Source: Glycine soja (taxonomy: Eukaryota > Streptophyta > Magnoliopsida > Fabales > Fabaceae). Taken from it: a stretch of DNA of 64,000 nucleotides. Made by a program: the position numbers and the translations under genes. How positions within the stretch are numbered: position 1 is the first letter of the stretch; the number at the start of each line of letters is the position of its first letter. Where the stretch lies: the NCBI RefSeq assembly GCF_004193775.1, contig NC_041011.1, positions 18,130,615-18,194,614 on the forward strand, read 5' to 3'. Under the pieces are notes generated by a model. The model worked only from the letters and a program-made list of their open reading frames with translations. It did no database searches and had not been told where the DNA came from. Shown here piece after piece: positions 12,280 through 22,094 of the stretch.

Positions 12280-13223
12280 TTTTATTTAAAAAGATTTCTC
12301 TAGGACATATATTGACCATTTGCCAATGTGCATTGCATTGAAGAACATTAAGTTATTATAATGCATACATATTTTAATTGACTTGTTTAGTTTTACTTAC
12401 CCATTCAAGTAGGCTCCTTGGTAGACATCTCTATGTGAATTTTGCATCCATTTCTTAATATAATCTTCTTATTCAAATTATGATTGCCCAGTGTATGGAA
12501 TATGGCTCGAGAAATCCATACACAGAGGCATTCCCCGCTCACATACTTGTCTCATTCATATGCCTATTGTTGTTAAAATAAAGTAAATTATGCATGAATT
12601 TAAAACAACTAGTTAGATAATATACAATAATGTAAAGTAACTTACAGAATCCACAGTTGTATAACAAAGATGTTGAGACCATGACAATCGTGTGCTATTT
12701 TAGAAAGATCTTCATGCTTTATGTAAAAGGGGAAGTTATCATTATACACCCTAAACACAATTGCATCCCACAGCACCTGCAAAGGCTTGAGGAAAAGCTA
12801 TGCAATGGTCAATGTCATCAGGTATAGGGGATCGACATCAAGATCCGACCTATCTACAGGTTTCAGCGGTCCCTCAAGTCCCTATTTATCATGCACAATT
12901 AATAAACATAAGTGAATGGCAATCAACACTTTATTTGTAACAAATCCTTTTTTAATAATAACACATACAACAAAATGAAATACTTGTTCTGAAAAAGGTT
13001 GTAGAAGATGTGTCGGCCAAGCAAGAAAGGTGTTAAGTGTCTGCCCCACTAACTGAACCTCTTTAGTGGGTATAGGAACACAAGCATCAGCATCTCGAAC
13101 TTCCTCAACACCAACCTTCACTTGATCACTACACAAAGGGACATTGTGGATGGTCGTCGATCCCTCATAAATCAGTAATTTAGAATAAGCCATTCTCTCA
13201 CAGTTTAGGTTCACCCATCTCAT
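12280..13223 (-). pseudogene. Ulp1-like cysteine protease pseudogene (CACTA-associated type), copy 1
   Basis: The minus strand encodes parts of the Ulp1-C48-like protein that many plant CACTA/Mutator-type elements carry. 13223-12882 is an open exon with TKEVQLVGQTLNTFLAWPTH. About 12835-12650 reads DPLYLMTLTI, LFLKPLQVLWDA and YIKHEDLSKIAH. About 12580-12410 reads ASVYGFLEP. About 12335-12290 begins with the AHWQMV block that contains the catalytic-type His. In-frame stops occur within most pieces, and the later exons with the catalytic Cys are not seen. The same gene occurs in opposite orientation at 52095-54493, which helped to set the exon order. In active family members the domain would cleave ubiquitin-like modifiers; this copy is dead. 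No flanking CACTA ends were found for it. Confidence 0.72.
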
Positions 13224-13620
13224 CAGTTTACAAAGTAATTAGTTCATCAATCCTTAATTTCCTATCATGCAATCTAACCACTTCAATCACGCACAAGATT
13301 TTCACACTCTATCAATCCAAACAACGCACACTCACTTGAAGTCAAAATTTTCAAAAAACGATTATCAATATGCAGTTCATCCCAAATCATGCAATCGATT
13401 CAAACCATAGACCACACCAAAATTTTATGAATCAATCAGACCAAAAAGAGAGATTCTACCTACCAACCATCATTCGATTAAACCCAAAAAGTATCAGATT
13501 GTTTATCATGCATCAACTAACTGTATGAGTTACCAAAACTACTAAATGTTGAATCATAAATAAATTGTGAACCCATAATGAAAATAAAATGTCTGCAATG
13601 CGAAAGCTCAACCTCCGCAT
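13224..13620. other. Intergenic DNA, nothing recognised
   Basis: No open frame or known repeat. It separates the Ulp1-like pseudogene from the truncated G2 gypsy fragment. It may be 5' sequence of the Ulp1-like gene (minus strand). Confidence 0.4.
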
Positions 13621-13644
13621 AGGGAGCCTGGGCATGGCCCACCC

Positions 13645-13932
13645 ATGATTGAGTGGCAGGATCAGGACCTTTTCAAGTTTTGGAGAGGATCAATAACAAT
13701 GCCTATAGGTTTTAACATTTCTCATTTAATTCCTTTTGCATGTGGAGCTGATATTGAGGAGGAGGAACTAACAGATTTAAGGTCAAATCCTCTTCAAGGG
13801 GAAGGGGATGATGCAATCCTCCCTAGGAAGGGACTAGTCACTAGAACCATGAGTAAGAGGCTCCAAGAAGATTGGGCTAGAGCTGCTGAAGAAGGCTCGA
13901 GGGTTCTCATGAACCTCAGGGTAGATTTCTGA
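13645..13932 (+). pseudogene. C-terminus of the G2 gypsy polyprotein, reading into the LTR
   Basis: An open frame of 95 codons containing ILPRKGLVTRTMSKRLQEDW and ending MNLRVDF-stop. The LTR begins at 13809, so the last 124 nt of coding sequence lie inside the LTR. The same peptide is encoded at the start of the 56800 LTR with small changes. The frame is open to 13645, but the internal ATG is only the first one left after truncation. The function of this tail is unknown; it follows the integrase region in complete elements of this type. Confidence 0.7.
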
Positions 13933-14787
13933 GCCCATGGGCCAAGGTTGGGTCCAATTATCTTTGTACATATTAGACTAGGATTTCATTATATTTGGTC
14001 CGTGTATTTAGGGCTCCATATTGTAGGTAGGGTACCCTAGAAATATAGGATTTTTTCAGCCCTTGTATTTTAGCGCACCTAGAGTAGTTTTTTGTATTAG
14101 AGGTAGTTTTGTAATTTCACATGCACTAAGTGGATATTTGATGTGTGTGGTTGGAAATAAATTTAATTGAATTGGTAGAAGCCCAATACAATTAAATTTT
14201 AGAGGGGGAGGTGAGCATTTGCTTACTACACCTCATTGCCACATCATATAGTCACACTTTGTGCATGTCCTTCATGCTTTTCATGCCTCATGACACCTAA
14301 GCACACTTAGTGGAGAATCTTGGAATTGATCTTGGATTAGTGGGCTGAACCATAACTAAAATTCACTAATCATAATTAGTGAAATTTTGGCTCCAAAGTT
14401 TGGCTCCACAAATTCAATTTCAAATTCAAGTGAAATTTGAATTTCCCTCCAATTGTGTGAGACACTTAGGCTATAAATAGAGGTCATGTGTGTGCATTTT
14501 TTAAAAAACTTTGATCATTTGAATATTAACTTCAGATTTCAGAGCTTTTTTAGAGCACAAAATTTCGTGCTCTTCTCTCCCTCTCCCTTCATTCATCTCT
14601 TTCTTCCTCCAAGCTCTTATCCATGGCCTCCTATGGTGGTCAGCTTCTTCTAGACTCATCTTCTCCTTGAAGTGGCGTCTCCTCTCTCTCTTCCTTCTCC
14701 ATTCCGCTTCTATTCATCTTCCAAGAAGCAAAGGAATCCATTGATGAAGAAGATCCTAGGCCTACAAGCTCCAATGGAGCTTACACC
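13809..14787 (+). repeat. G2 gypsy LTR (truncated element)
   Basis: Starts TGATGCAATCC and is homologous to 56800-57694. It keeps about 80 bp (around 14215-14300) that are deleted in the other copy. A TATA box (TATAAATA, 14472-14479) is at the same relative position as in the other LTR. Confidence 0.85.
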
Positions 14788-14794
14788 AGCAACA

Positions 14795-15010
14795 GTCAAG
14801 CTTAGCGAGTTCATCAAAAACCCATAAAAATTATGAAGAAAAGCATAAACTCACTAAGTGCACTCACCAAGCTTAGCGAGTTCATCAGAAACGCAGAAAA
14901 ATTATGAAGAATAGCATGAACTCGCTAAGCACATAGGTCAGGCTTAGCGAATTCATGACCAAACCCAGAAAAGATCTCAAAATGTACAAACTTGTTAAGC
15001 CATAAGGATA
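14795..15010. repeat. Direct repeats with GCTTAGCGAGTTCAT units
   Basis: Three imperfect ~72-bp repeats start near 14795, 14867 and 14940, each with AAGCTTAGCGA-TTCATGA-like and AACTCRCTAAG words. They lie in the non-coding end of the Athila-like relic. GCTTAGCG and its inverse CGCTAAGC alternate, so short hairpins are possible. Confidence 0.65.
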
Positions 15011-15452
15011 GGCTTAGCGCTTCAAACACATGCTAGAGAGGTAGAAGAACTACACAACGTGACAGGACAAAAAGACTAAGCAGTAACAAATATGAAACCA
15101 AACAACAAAAATTGGGTTAACCCTACAACACCAAAATAACCAACTAATGATTAAAGAGAGAGATGAAACAACAAAAAAGGAAATGAAGAAGCTAAAGAAG
15201 AACAAGGATGCTTACAATCCTCAGAAGGTAAGAAAATAAGAGTAATGTTTGAGAGGAAGGAAGAAAAAGATGAAACGTAGAAGGTAGAGGAGAGGGTTCA
15301 GAGAAGAGAGATATGAAGGAAAAGAAAGAAATGAGAGTGAAGGGGAGAGTTAGGCAAAAGAAAGGGGCAGTTGTCGAAACTGTCTGCAGTTATGGATTAT
15401 GTGCTTAGCGCAGCAAACGCTCTTAGCATGTAGTCTGACGTCAACAATTGCA
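15011..15452. other. Non-coding part of the Athila-like relic
   Basis: Purine-rich on the plus strand (GAAGAAG/GAGAGG tracts at 15150-15360) and no domain recognised. It probably belongs to the 3' non-coding part of the relic. Confidence 0.4.
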
Positions 15453-17112
15453 TTAAAGTGCCCCACGCTTATTGGGAATGATCCCCATTGCCTTGTAATT
15501 GGCAATATCTGCAAACCATGGCCTCTCACCCATAGCTAGTAGGGATTCATCTTGGATATCCAGCTCCTCCTGGGTCACTTCTTTATTAATCAATCTTGAT
15601 AAGTGATCAACCACTAAGTTCTCTGACCTTTTCTTGTCTTTAATCACGAGGTTGAACTCTTGGAGTAGGAGAACTCATCTAATAAGCCTTGGTTAGGAGT
15701 CTGCCTTTGTAAGAAGGTATTTTATGGTTGCATGATCAGTGAACACAACCACTCAAAAGCCCATCAGATAGGATCTGAATTTTTCCAATGCATACACAAT
15801 GGCAAACAACTCTTTTTCTATGGTCACATAGTTTAGTTGTGCATCATTCAGGACTTTGCTGGCATAGTATATGGAATGAAATACTTTATCCTTTCTTTGC
15901 CCCAAAATTTCACCAACTGGATAATCACTTGCATCACACATCTGCTCAAATTCCTAGCCCCAGTCAAGAGTTGTAATCACTGGAGCTGTGACCAACTTGT
16001 CCTTCAAAATTTGAAAGGCTGCCAAACACTCTTCATCAAACTTAAACACAACATCTTTATTAAGTGAATTACTCAATGGCTTTGCAATCTTGGAGAAGTC
16101 CTTGATGAAACGCCTGTAGAAATCGACGTGTCTAAGAAAACTCCTAATGCCTTTTACATTGGCTAATGGAGGCAGCTTTTCAATAACATCAATTTGGGCC
16201 TTGTCCACCTCAATACCTCTAGTAGAAATTTTATGGCCCAACACAATTCCCTTCTGAACCATGAAATGGCATTTCTCCCAATTCAATACTAAATTTTTCT
16301 CCTCACAGCGCTTCAAACACTAGCTCCAAATTGGTCAGACAACAATCAAAGGATGGATCAAACACCGAAAAAACATCCATGAACACTTCGATGCATTTCT
16401 CCACCATGTCACCGAATATGGCTAGCATACACCTCTAAAAGGTAGCTGGAGCATTGCATAGTCCAAATGGCATCCTTCTATAGGCAAAGACACCAAATGG
16501 GCATGTAAATGTCGTCTTCTCTTGGTCCTTGGGATCTACAACAATTTGATTGTATCTAGAATAACCATCCAAGAGGGAAATGATCTTTCCTAGTGGCATC
16601 ATTCAACTTCTGATAATCTATGCACATTCTCCATCCTATGACAGTTCAGATTGGAATGAGGTCATTTTTCTCATTTCTCACCACAGTCATCCCACCCTTC
16701 TTGGGAACCACCTGCACTGGACTCACCCAAGCATTGTCTGAGATAGGATAGATAAGCCCTACTTTCAGGAGTTTAAGGACTTCCTTGCGCACCTCTTTTG
16801 TCATCAAAGGATTAAGCCTTCTTTGTGGTTGTCTCACCGACTTATAATCAACTTCCATCATAATTTTATGCATGCAATAAGATGGGCTAATTCCCTTGAG
16901 GTCTGAAATGTGCCACCCAATGGCTGCCCTGTGCTTTTTGAGCACTTCGACCAACCTAGACTCTTCAATAGAAGATAAATCATTGCTAATCACCACAGGT
17001 TTTGCATTGTTCTCTTCCAAGAACACACACTTCAAGTGGGTTGGCAGGACCTTCAAGTCCACTTTAGGCTTCTTTATTGTACTCTCCTTCTTCAGCTCTT
17101 CAAAAGCATATT
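15453..17112 (-). pseudogene. Athila-like pol pseudogene (RT and RNase H)
   Basis: Reading from 17112 downwards: the RT N-terminus (17062-16649) with VSPVQVVPKKGG ends at a TGA (16646-16648), after which RT motifs continue (GWRMCIDY near 16630-16600). The middle of RT (16600-16320) is scrambled by frame changes. 16316-15954 holds the RT C-terminus (NWEKCHFMVQKGIVLGH, FYRRFIKDFSKIAKPL). 15941-15753 holds RNase H (CDASDYPVGEILGQRKDK, LNYVTIEKELFAIVYALEKF). 15700-15453 holds VVDHLSRL and a linker, after which the homology stops before integrase. Multiple stops and at least two frame changes show long decay. Confidence 0.82.
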
Positions 17113-18050
17113 TCTAGCTTCTTGAAAAAGTCAAAGAATCGAGCAAAGTATCATTCTTTTTCCTTCTTTGAAGGCACTAGAGGATAAGGGGATTCCTTCA
17201 CCGGCATGGTTGATGATTCTTTCCTAATCTCCCTCGCCAATAGACTTTTGGTCTTAGGTTCAAAGACCACCTCCTTGCTTTCTTTCCTCTCATCTTTTTT
17301 TTCTCTTTTTATTTTTTTCTTCACTCATCATGCTTTGTCTTTATTCTTTTTCCCCTCACCCTGCTTATTTTATCCCTCTTTTTCTCCCTCACTTTCTACT
17401 TCTCCCTTAGTTTTCTCTTCCTTCTTCTCCACTCTCTCCCTCCCTTGACTCGTGGTGACAACTGTTTTACACTCCTTCTTTGGGTTTTCCTTGGTATTTG
17501 CCACGAAATTGCCTATGGATTTTTAGCTAGTTGCTTGGCCAGTTGCCCCACTTGAACTTCTAAATTTTTAATTGCTAACTTTGTGCTTTTATGGTTAGAC
17601 ATGCATACTTGCATAAATTTAGTTAATGTATCCTCCAGCTTAGTGGTCGTCTTCTATAAGTTAGGCCCTTGATTAGGAGGTCGATTGGATGGACCTCCTT
17701 GATCGACACATTTATCTTTTAAACTATACAACTTAATGAAGACTTTATGTTGCTCTTGTTAGACCTATTAGTGATAGTTTCAAAAATGCAAGATGGCTTG
17801 ATTGAGAATACTCAAGTTGAACCAATATCCAATATATCATTCAGAGATGACGAAGATCCTCTCCTCTACATTTGTATTAGGGTAAATTACATATAATAAG
17901 AAAGTGTAGGTTCATTGGTTAACCAAAACAAGGAATATCAAATTATACAATAGTCTAGAATTATTGAAGGCTACAAAATATTAAAATAAGTAATCACCAA
18001 CCCCTCACCATAAATCTCATTAGGAGTACGAGAAGCATTCCTTTTCCTCT
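17113..18050 (-). pseudogene. Possible gag/protease remnants of the Athila-like relic
   Basis: The minus strand at about 17640-17700 reads a Pro/Asn/Gly-rich stretch typical of the region upstream of protease in this lineage. 17280-17450 is a pyrimidine-rich (plus) Lys/Glu-coding (minus) tract. No zinc knuckle or protease motif could be identified. Confidence 0.35.
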
Positions 18051-18614
18051 TGAGAGTTGAGGCTCCAAATCAGCCACAACTCATAATGATCCTGGGATGT
18101 GACGACCACACTCTACATAATATACCATATTCCTACATAAGTGAGGTTCCATGTGTACATTTCAATTGCAAACACCAAGACAGACAACCATGGAAAGTCA
18201 ATTGTTGCATGTTAATGTTTTGGTGGTTTTTATTTATAATCAGCTACAGGTTTTGTGCAATAGATGCCTCAACTGTTAAATTTATATTGTTTTAGGTGTT
18301 TTTGTTTGGTAGAAACATAGACAAGGGATTCGAAGAGAAGTTGAAGCCTGAGGATTCATGCTTAGCGTGTCAGACTCACTTAGCGAGCTCTAGTCACTTA
18401 GCAAGAAGATCCCCATATAGCATGAAGAAGCTGCTTAGGGAGCCTGAAGTCAGGTGAAAGGGCGCTTAGCGCACGTTGTGTGCTTAGCACCTAATCACTT
18501 ACCTGCGTGGGAAACAATATAGAACCCTAGAGCTTGAGGAAGGAGAAGAAGACAACCATTGGGAGCCACTCCTTATCCACATATCCATCTTCCTTCCATT
18601 TCCCTTCATATTTC
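18051..18614. other. Right non-coding end of the Athila-like relic
   Basis: Contains GCTTAGCG/CTTAGCGAG words at 18355-18500 like the left side. No gene seen; the 81-codon frame at 18050-18295 shows no recognisable domain. Confidence 0.4.
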
Positions 18615-18906
18615 TGTTGGATCGAGTGGCCTCAGAATAATTAAGAAGGGGGGGTTGAATTAATTATTCCTAAACCTTTACTAATTAAAAAATTACTCTT
18701 TTAAGGCTTTCACTTTTGTTGTTAAGAGAATATGGAGTAGAAGAGAAACTTAACAGAAAGTAAAAGCGGAAATTAAATGCACAGCGGAAAGTAAAAGAGT
18801 AGGGAAGAAGGAAACAAACACACAAGAGTTTTTATACTGGTTCGGCAACAACCCGTGCCTACCTCCAGTCCCCAAGCGACCTGCGGTCCTTGAGATTTCT
18901 TTCAAC

Positions 18907-19092
18907 CTTGTAAAAATCCTTTTACAAGCAAAGATCCACAAGGGATGTACCCTCCCTTGTTCTCTTTGAAACCCTAGTGGATGTACCCTCCACTAGAACT
19001 AATACACAAGAGATGTACCCTCTCTTGTTCTCAGTCAAACCCAAGTAGATGCACCCTCTACTTGTACCACAAAGGATGTACCCTCCAATGTG
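18907..19092. repeat. Hairpin array A: constant loop, covarying stems
   Basis: A first hairpin, CTTGTAAAA/TTTTACAAG with loop ATCC, lies at 18907-18928. Five hairpins with a constant 9-nt loop follow: 18938-18960 (stem ACAAGGG), 18974-18996 (CTAGTGG), 19006-19028 (ACAAGAG), 19042-19064 (CAAGTAG) and 19068-19092 (CACAaaGG, two mismatches). The loop on the plus strand is ATGTACCCT (ATGCACCCT in the fourth). In the first four every stem position is paired although the stem sequences differ. Confidence 0.9.
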
Positions 19093-19097
19093 TTAAG

Positions 19098-19301
19098 ACA
19101 AAGATCTCAGGCTATTAAACCTTTGATACTTTGTGAATGGGGATACAAAAGAATTCTCAGGCGGTTAAACCTTTGAACGCTTTTGTATTAGGGGATGGGA
19201 AGAATCAAAAGAATTCTTAGACTGTGTCGTTTTGAATTCTTTGACCAGGGAGAAGGGAAACACAAAAGAATTCAGGCGGTTAGTCCTTGGCGAATTCTTT
19301 T
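19098..19301. repeat. Hairpin array B: AGGCGGTTA-loop hairpins
   Basis: Four longer hairpins follow array A: ACAAAG/CTTTGT (19098-19134), ATACAAAAG/CTTTTGTAT (19143-19188), AAAGAATTC/GAATTCTTT (19208-19242) and AAAAGAATTC/GAATTCTTTT (19264-19301). The loops of the first, second and fourth share CAGGCGGTTA or close variants. The third has an unrelated 17-nt loop. Confidence 0.8.
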
Positions 19302-19625
19302 TGGCAAAGGGAGAAGAGAATGAAAAGATGAATAGCACAAGTTTTCAAGGTTTGGAAAACCAGAAAACTTCAGAAAGCTTTTGGTACAAAGAAGAAGAAG
19401 AAGTTCAAAGAGATTCAAGGCTTGTAAAGGATTGTAATGAAATGATTGGAAAAGTATTCAAGATTGTTGAAATGCAAAACAAAGCCTTGCTTTTATAGAC
19501 TCTCCATGTCTGGTCAAGAAGACCATTCAGAAGAGTTATAACTTTTAGAAAAACTTAAAACCCATTTGAAAAAGTCAAAACCTTTTTGAAGAGTTACATC
19601 TTTTGATTTTTTCAAAAACAGTCAC

Positions 19626-19875
19626 TGGTAATCGATTACCAAATTAGTGTAATCGATTACACAAAGCTTTTAAGTGAAAGGATGTGACTCTTCACCTTTG
19701 AATTTGAATTTCAACGTTCAAGGGCACTGGTAATCGATTACCAAAACATTGTAATCGATTACAGCCTTTTGAAAATAATTGGAACGTTGTAAATTCAGTT
19801 TGAAAACTTTTTCAAACTCATTTTGCTACTAGTAATCGATTACACCAATATGGTAATTGATTACCAGAGAGTAAA
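19626..19875. repeat. ATCGAT-centred palindromes in the U3 of the family L LTR
   Basis: Three pairs of GGTAATCGATTACC/GTAATCGATTAC palindromes lie at about 19626-19660, 19730-19765 and 19832-19875. The last has a changed ATTGAT centre. Equivalent palindromes occur in the solo LTR at 52553-52692. Confidence 0.85.
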
Positions 19876-20462
19876 AACTCTTTGGTAAAGGTTTTGTCAA
19901 AAACTCATGTGCTATTCAAAGTTTTGAAAAAACTTTTTAATACTTATCTTGATTGAGTCTTTTCTTCATTCTTGAATCTTGAGTCTTGAATCTTGATCTT
20001 GATTCTTGAGATCTTGAATCTTGAATCTTGATTCTAGGCTTTCTTCTTGAGTCTTGAATTCTTCTTGATTCTTGTGGAAGTGGGAGAGTTGATTTGCGCC
20101 ATCGCCCGATCACCACCTAGTATCACATATGACGGGTACCCCATAATCCAACAAGCTTAATGTGAGAAAGCATGGAAGAGTCAGTCTTCCTACTTTTGTT
20201 TGTTGACCACAGAGTGGTACCTAGAGATATGTCGCGGGAGTCAGGAGACCTTGGGGACGTCAGGTGGGGTGCTATTGCCCAAAACCAAGCTTGACCAATC
20301 CCGACCCAACCCGGGCATAGTTAGTCAGTGAGAACCTGTGACGTACCTAAACAGGCGAGCTCTTGGCAGTCAACCAATAAAAGAACAAAGACCACGAAGC
20401 AATGAGGCTTGTGTGGCGGCTGGCCAGCTATGAATCTTGAGTGGTATCTGGAAATTGGCCTC

Positions 20463-20845
20463 TGGTAATCGATTACCAAGGGTGTGTAATCGATTACAAG
20501 GCTTAAAAATGGAGACAGGAAGTTAAAATGGCCTCTGGTAATCGATTACCAAGGGTGTGTAATCGATTATAGGGCTTAAAAATGGAGACAAGATGTTAAG
20601 ATGGCCTCTGGTAATCGATTACCAATGGTGAGTAATCGATTACACAAAGTAACAAGGCACTGGTAATCGATTACCAGTTGGGTGTAATCGATTACACAGG
20701 GAGATAAGACACTGGTAATCGATTACCATTTAGGTGTAATTGATTACACAGTGTAATTTGTAGGTTTCCATGTGCAGAAGCTGTGTAACTCGAGTTTAGG
20801 CACTAGTAATCGATTACATACTTTGGTAATCGATTACCAGAGAGG
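20463..20845. repeat. Array of six ATCGAT palindrome pairs
   Basis: TGGTAATCGATTACCA at 20463-20478 and five further copies each pair with a GTAATCGATTAC about 7-10 nt away. The first three pairs sit in ~72-bp direct repeats (GGCCTCTGGTAATCGATTAC, then AAAAATGGAGACA). One site has an ATTGAT centre and one ends in TTAT. Confidence 0.9.
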
Positions 20846-20964
20846 AAATCCCTTGAGAAGGATATTTTGACTATGCATAGCCGTTATGGGATGCATTGTA
20901 TTGTTGCATGTAGTTAGATTTCTTGTGAAAGAGTCTACCCTCTTTCTTTTATTTCTTGTAGATC

Positions 20965-21399
20965 ATGATGGCAGCGCAGTTAATCCATGATCGCGTGGTG
21001 ATGGAGTGCCTAGAGGGAGTTTGGGAGACCCTTGAAGGCAATCAGAGGTGCCGATTCCGTGGCACGATTCGACTCACTGCTACTTCATTAGTACATCCGG
21101 AGGAACTCGCACGCACGCTTCAACAGCCTGTGGAGTGGATACTACCTACACCTACTCCATATAGACTAATGGAGCCAGTTCAAGTGATAGAGGTGTCATC
21201 CTCTGAAGAAGATCCTGAAGAGGACCCAGAGGAGTTACCTCCTGAGCCTGCTGTGGATGCTCTTGACTTTCCAGAGGATGATGAGGACCCACTCCATGAT
21301 GTGGATTCTCCAGAGGATATCATGTCAGCATCTGAGGCAGACTCTACAGAGGAGAGCGGCCCTGGAGGGACAGCGAATAGTGAAGACTCTTCATCATAG
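20965..21399 (+). CDS. Hypothetical 144-residue protein with acidic C-terminus
   Basis: An open frame starting MMAAQLIHDRVVMECLEGVW. The N-terminal ~75 residues are mixed and uncharged. The C-terminal half is strongly acidic with many Glu/Asp/Ser (SSSEEDPEEDPEELPPEP, DFPEDDEDPLHDVDSPED). There is no signal peptide, membrane segment or recognised domain. It lies downstream of the palindrome array inside a retroelement-like fragment, so it may be an accessory or 3' frame of that element and not a host gene. The start at 20965 is the first of two adjacent ATGs. There is no evidence that it is expressed. Confidence 0.4.
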   Translation: MMAAQLIHDRVVMECLEGVWETLEGNQRCRFRGTIRLTATSLVHPEELARTLQQPVEWILPTPTPYRLMEPVQVIEVSSSEEDPEEDPEELPPEPAVDALDFPEDDEDPLHDVDSPEDIMSASEADSTEESGPGGTANSEDSSS

Positions 21400-21839
21400 C
21401 AGGCGGCTCCTTAGACTAGGTTTACATACTTTTTGTGGGTGGGTGTATCTAGTTCAGACTGCTAGGTTTACTCTTTTGATTTTTGGGTGGGTAGACCTAT
21501 TGTATAGAAATTTTGATGATTGTATATAAGTGGCTGAAGCCACCACAGTTGATACCTTTGCTCTGGATGTCACTATGTATTTTGAAAACTCCCATATTTT
21601 GGACAGTTTCAGATGATGAATGTAATTATGTTTAATCTTGTTATTTGAAAAGGAAGTGTTAACAAACTTTATTGAAAAGAGTTTATCGACCGCATTTTAT
21701 TATTTTTCACGTGACGACCTAAAATGATGGCTGATATATTTTTCTTTTTGAAAGAGCAAAATAGTTTAGAGGTTATGAGTGATCAGAAAGAAATGACTCC
21801 GAATAGAGTTGTGAACTGGCCATTCAGGACACTATAGTG

Positions 21840-22094
21840 ATAATTTTCCTTCTGAATTTAATTACCATGAAAAGAGAGAGAAAAGAAGAGAAGAAAAAAA
21901 AATTCCCATGGTTTCTGTTATTTAAATTATTACTATTAAACCAGTCATTATTTAGGGACGCCACAATTGGCAATTGGATTAAAGATTTTGTTGCAAGAAG
22001 GGGTTTAAGGAAAGGAGATGAAATTGGTTTTCAATGGAATCCATTCAAGAATGGCTTTGATTTCTCTGTTCTTCAAATCAACTATATGGGATAG
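21840..22094 (+). pseudogene. B3 DNA-binding domain fragment, copy 1
   Basis: An open frame whose C-terminal half reads IGNWIKDFVARRGLRKGDEI and then a Trp and NPFKNGFDFSVL. This resembles the C-terminal strands of the small plant B3 domains (At1g05920-like type), where RRGL-KGDEIG and FxFSVL are typical. Residues 1-35 are not B3-like, so only the end of the domain remains. Homologous DNA, including the 3' flank, recurs at 23303-23510. The identification rests on motif memory only. Confidence 0.5.

Larger units (their letters stand above)
13621..14787 (+). mobile_element. 3' fragment of a Ty3/gypsy element, family G2
   Basis: It consists of the last ~190 bp of the internal region plus one LTR (13809-14787) that is clearly homologous to the 5' LTR at 56800-57694. 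Everything upstream of about 13621 is missing, so it is a truncated copy. The LTR end (TTACACCA) has drifted from the TTGCATCA end of the second copy. Confidence 0.82.
14788..18614 (-). mobile_element. Degraded Athila/Calypso-like Ty3/gypsy relic
   Basis: RT and RNase H fragments on the minus strand (17112 to 15453) are flanked by non-coding sequence rich in GCTTAGCG words on both sides (14795-15010 and 18355-18500). The coding style (a start with LPTHLKCVFLEENNAKPVV, then ISPSYCMHKI) is that of the Athila/Calypso lineage of legumes. Integrase is not visible between 15453 and 14788, and most of gag is lost. LTR limits could not be set. The left edge abuts the G2 LTR end and the right edge abuts the family L LTR start. 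Confidence 0.68.
18615..20075 (-). repeat. Truncated long LTR, family L
   Basis: Starts TGTTGGATCGAGTGGCC and is the inverse of the complete solo LTR at 52236-53782 along about 1.46 kb. The last ~100 bp (the LTR 5' end in its own orientation) are missing, and the break lies in a CTTGATTCTTGAATC minisatellite (about 19970-20075). In its own orientation the TATA box (TATAAAAG, near 19487-19494 on the minus strand) precedes the hairpin arrays at 18907-19303. The U3 part carries TGGTAATCGATTACCA palindromes at 19626-19875. The plus-strand frame 19232-19498 is non-coding LTR sequence. Confidence 0.85.
20076..21835 (+). mobile_element. Retroelement-like fragment with palindrome array and a short acidic ORF
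   Basis: After the break in the family L LTR the sequence becomes GC-richer (20080-20440: GGGTACCCCATAATCC, AACCCGGGCATAG). It then carries six palindrome pairs and an open frame at 20965-21399. The composition and the palindromes suggest a transposable-element source, but I found no LTR ends or pol domain, so the class is uncertain. The right limit is a guess from the change to B3-like sequence. Confidence 0.45.

Noticed and set aside
17206..17448. 80-codon plus-strand Ser/Phe/Leu-rich frame
   Set aside because: It is the complement of a Lys/Glu-coding tract of the minus-strand gypsy relic.
18938..19092. CRISPR-like array
   Set aside because: Units are only 21-25 bp, self-complementary, in a plant LTR, with irregular spacing and no cas genes. 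The conserved part is the loop, not a direct repeat with unique spacers.
19232..19498. 88-codon frame in LTR family L and its counterpart at 52808-53170
   Set aside because: The frame is not conserved between the two LTR copies (frame and length differ) and it covers the hairpin repeats.
20076..20460. Organellar DNA insertion, because of higher GC content
   Set aside because: I recognised no chloroplast or mitochondrial gene, and the stretch is continuous with the palindrome array typical of nuclear repeats.
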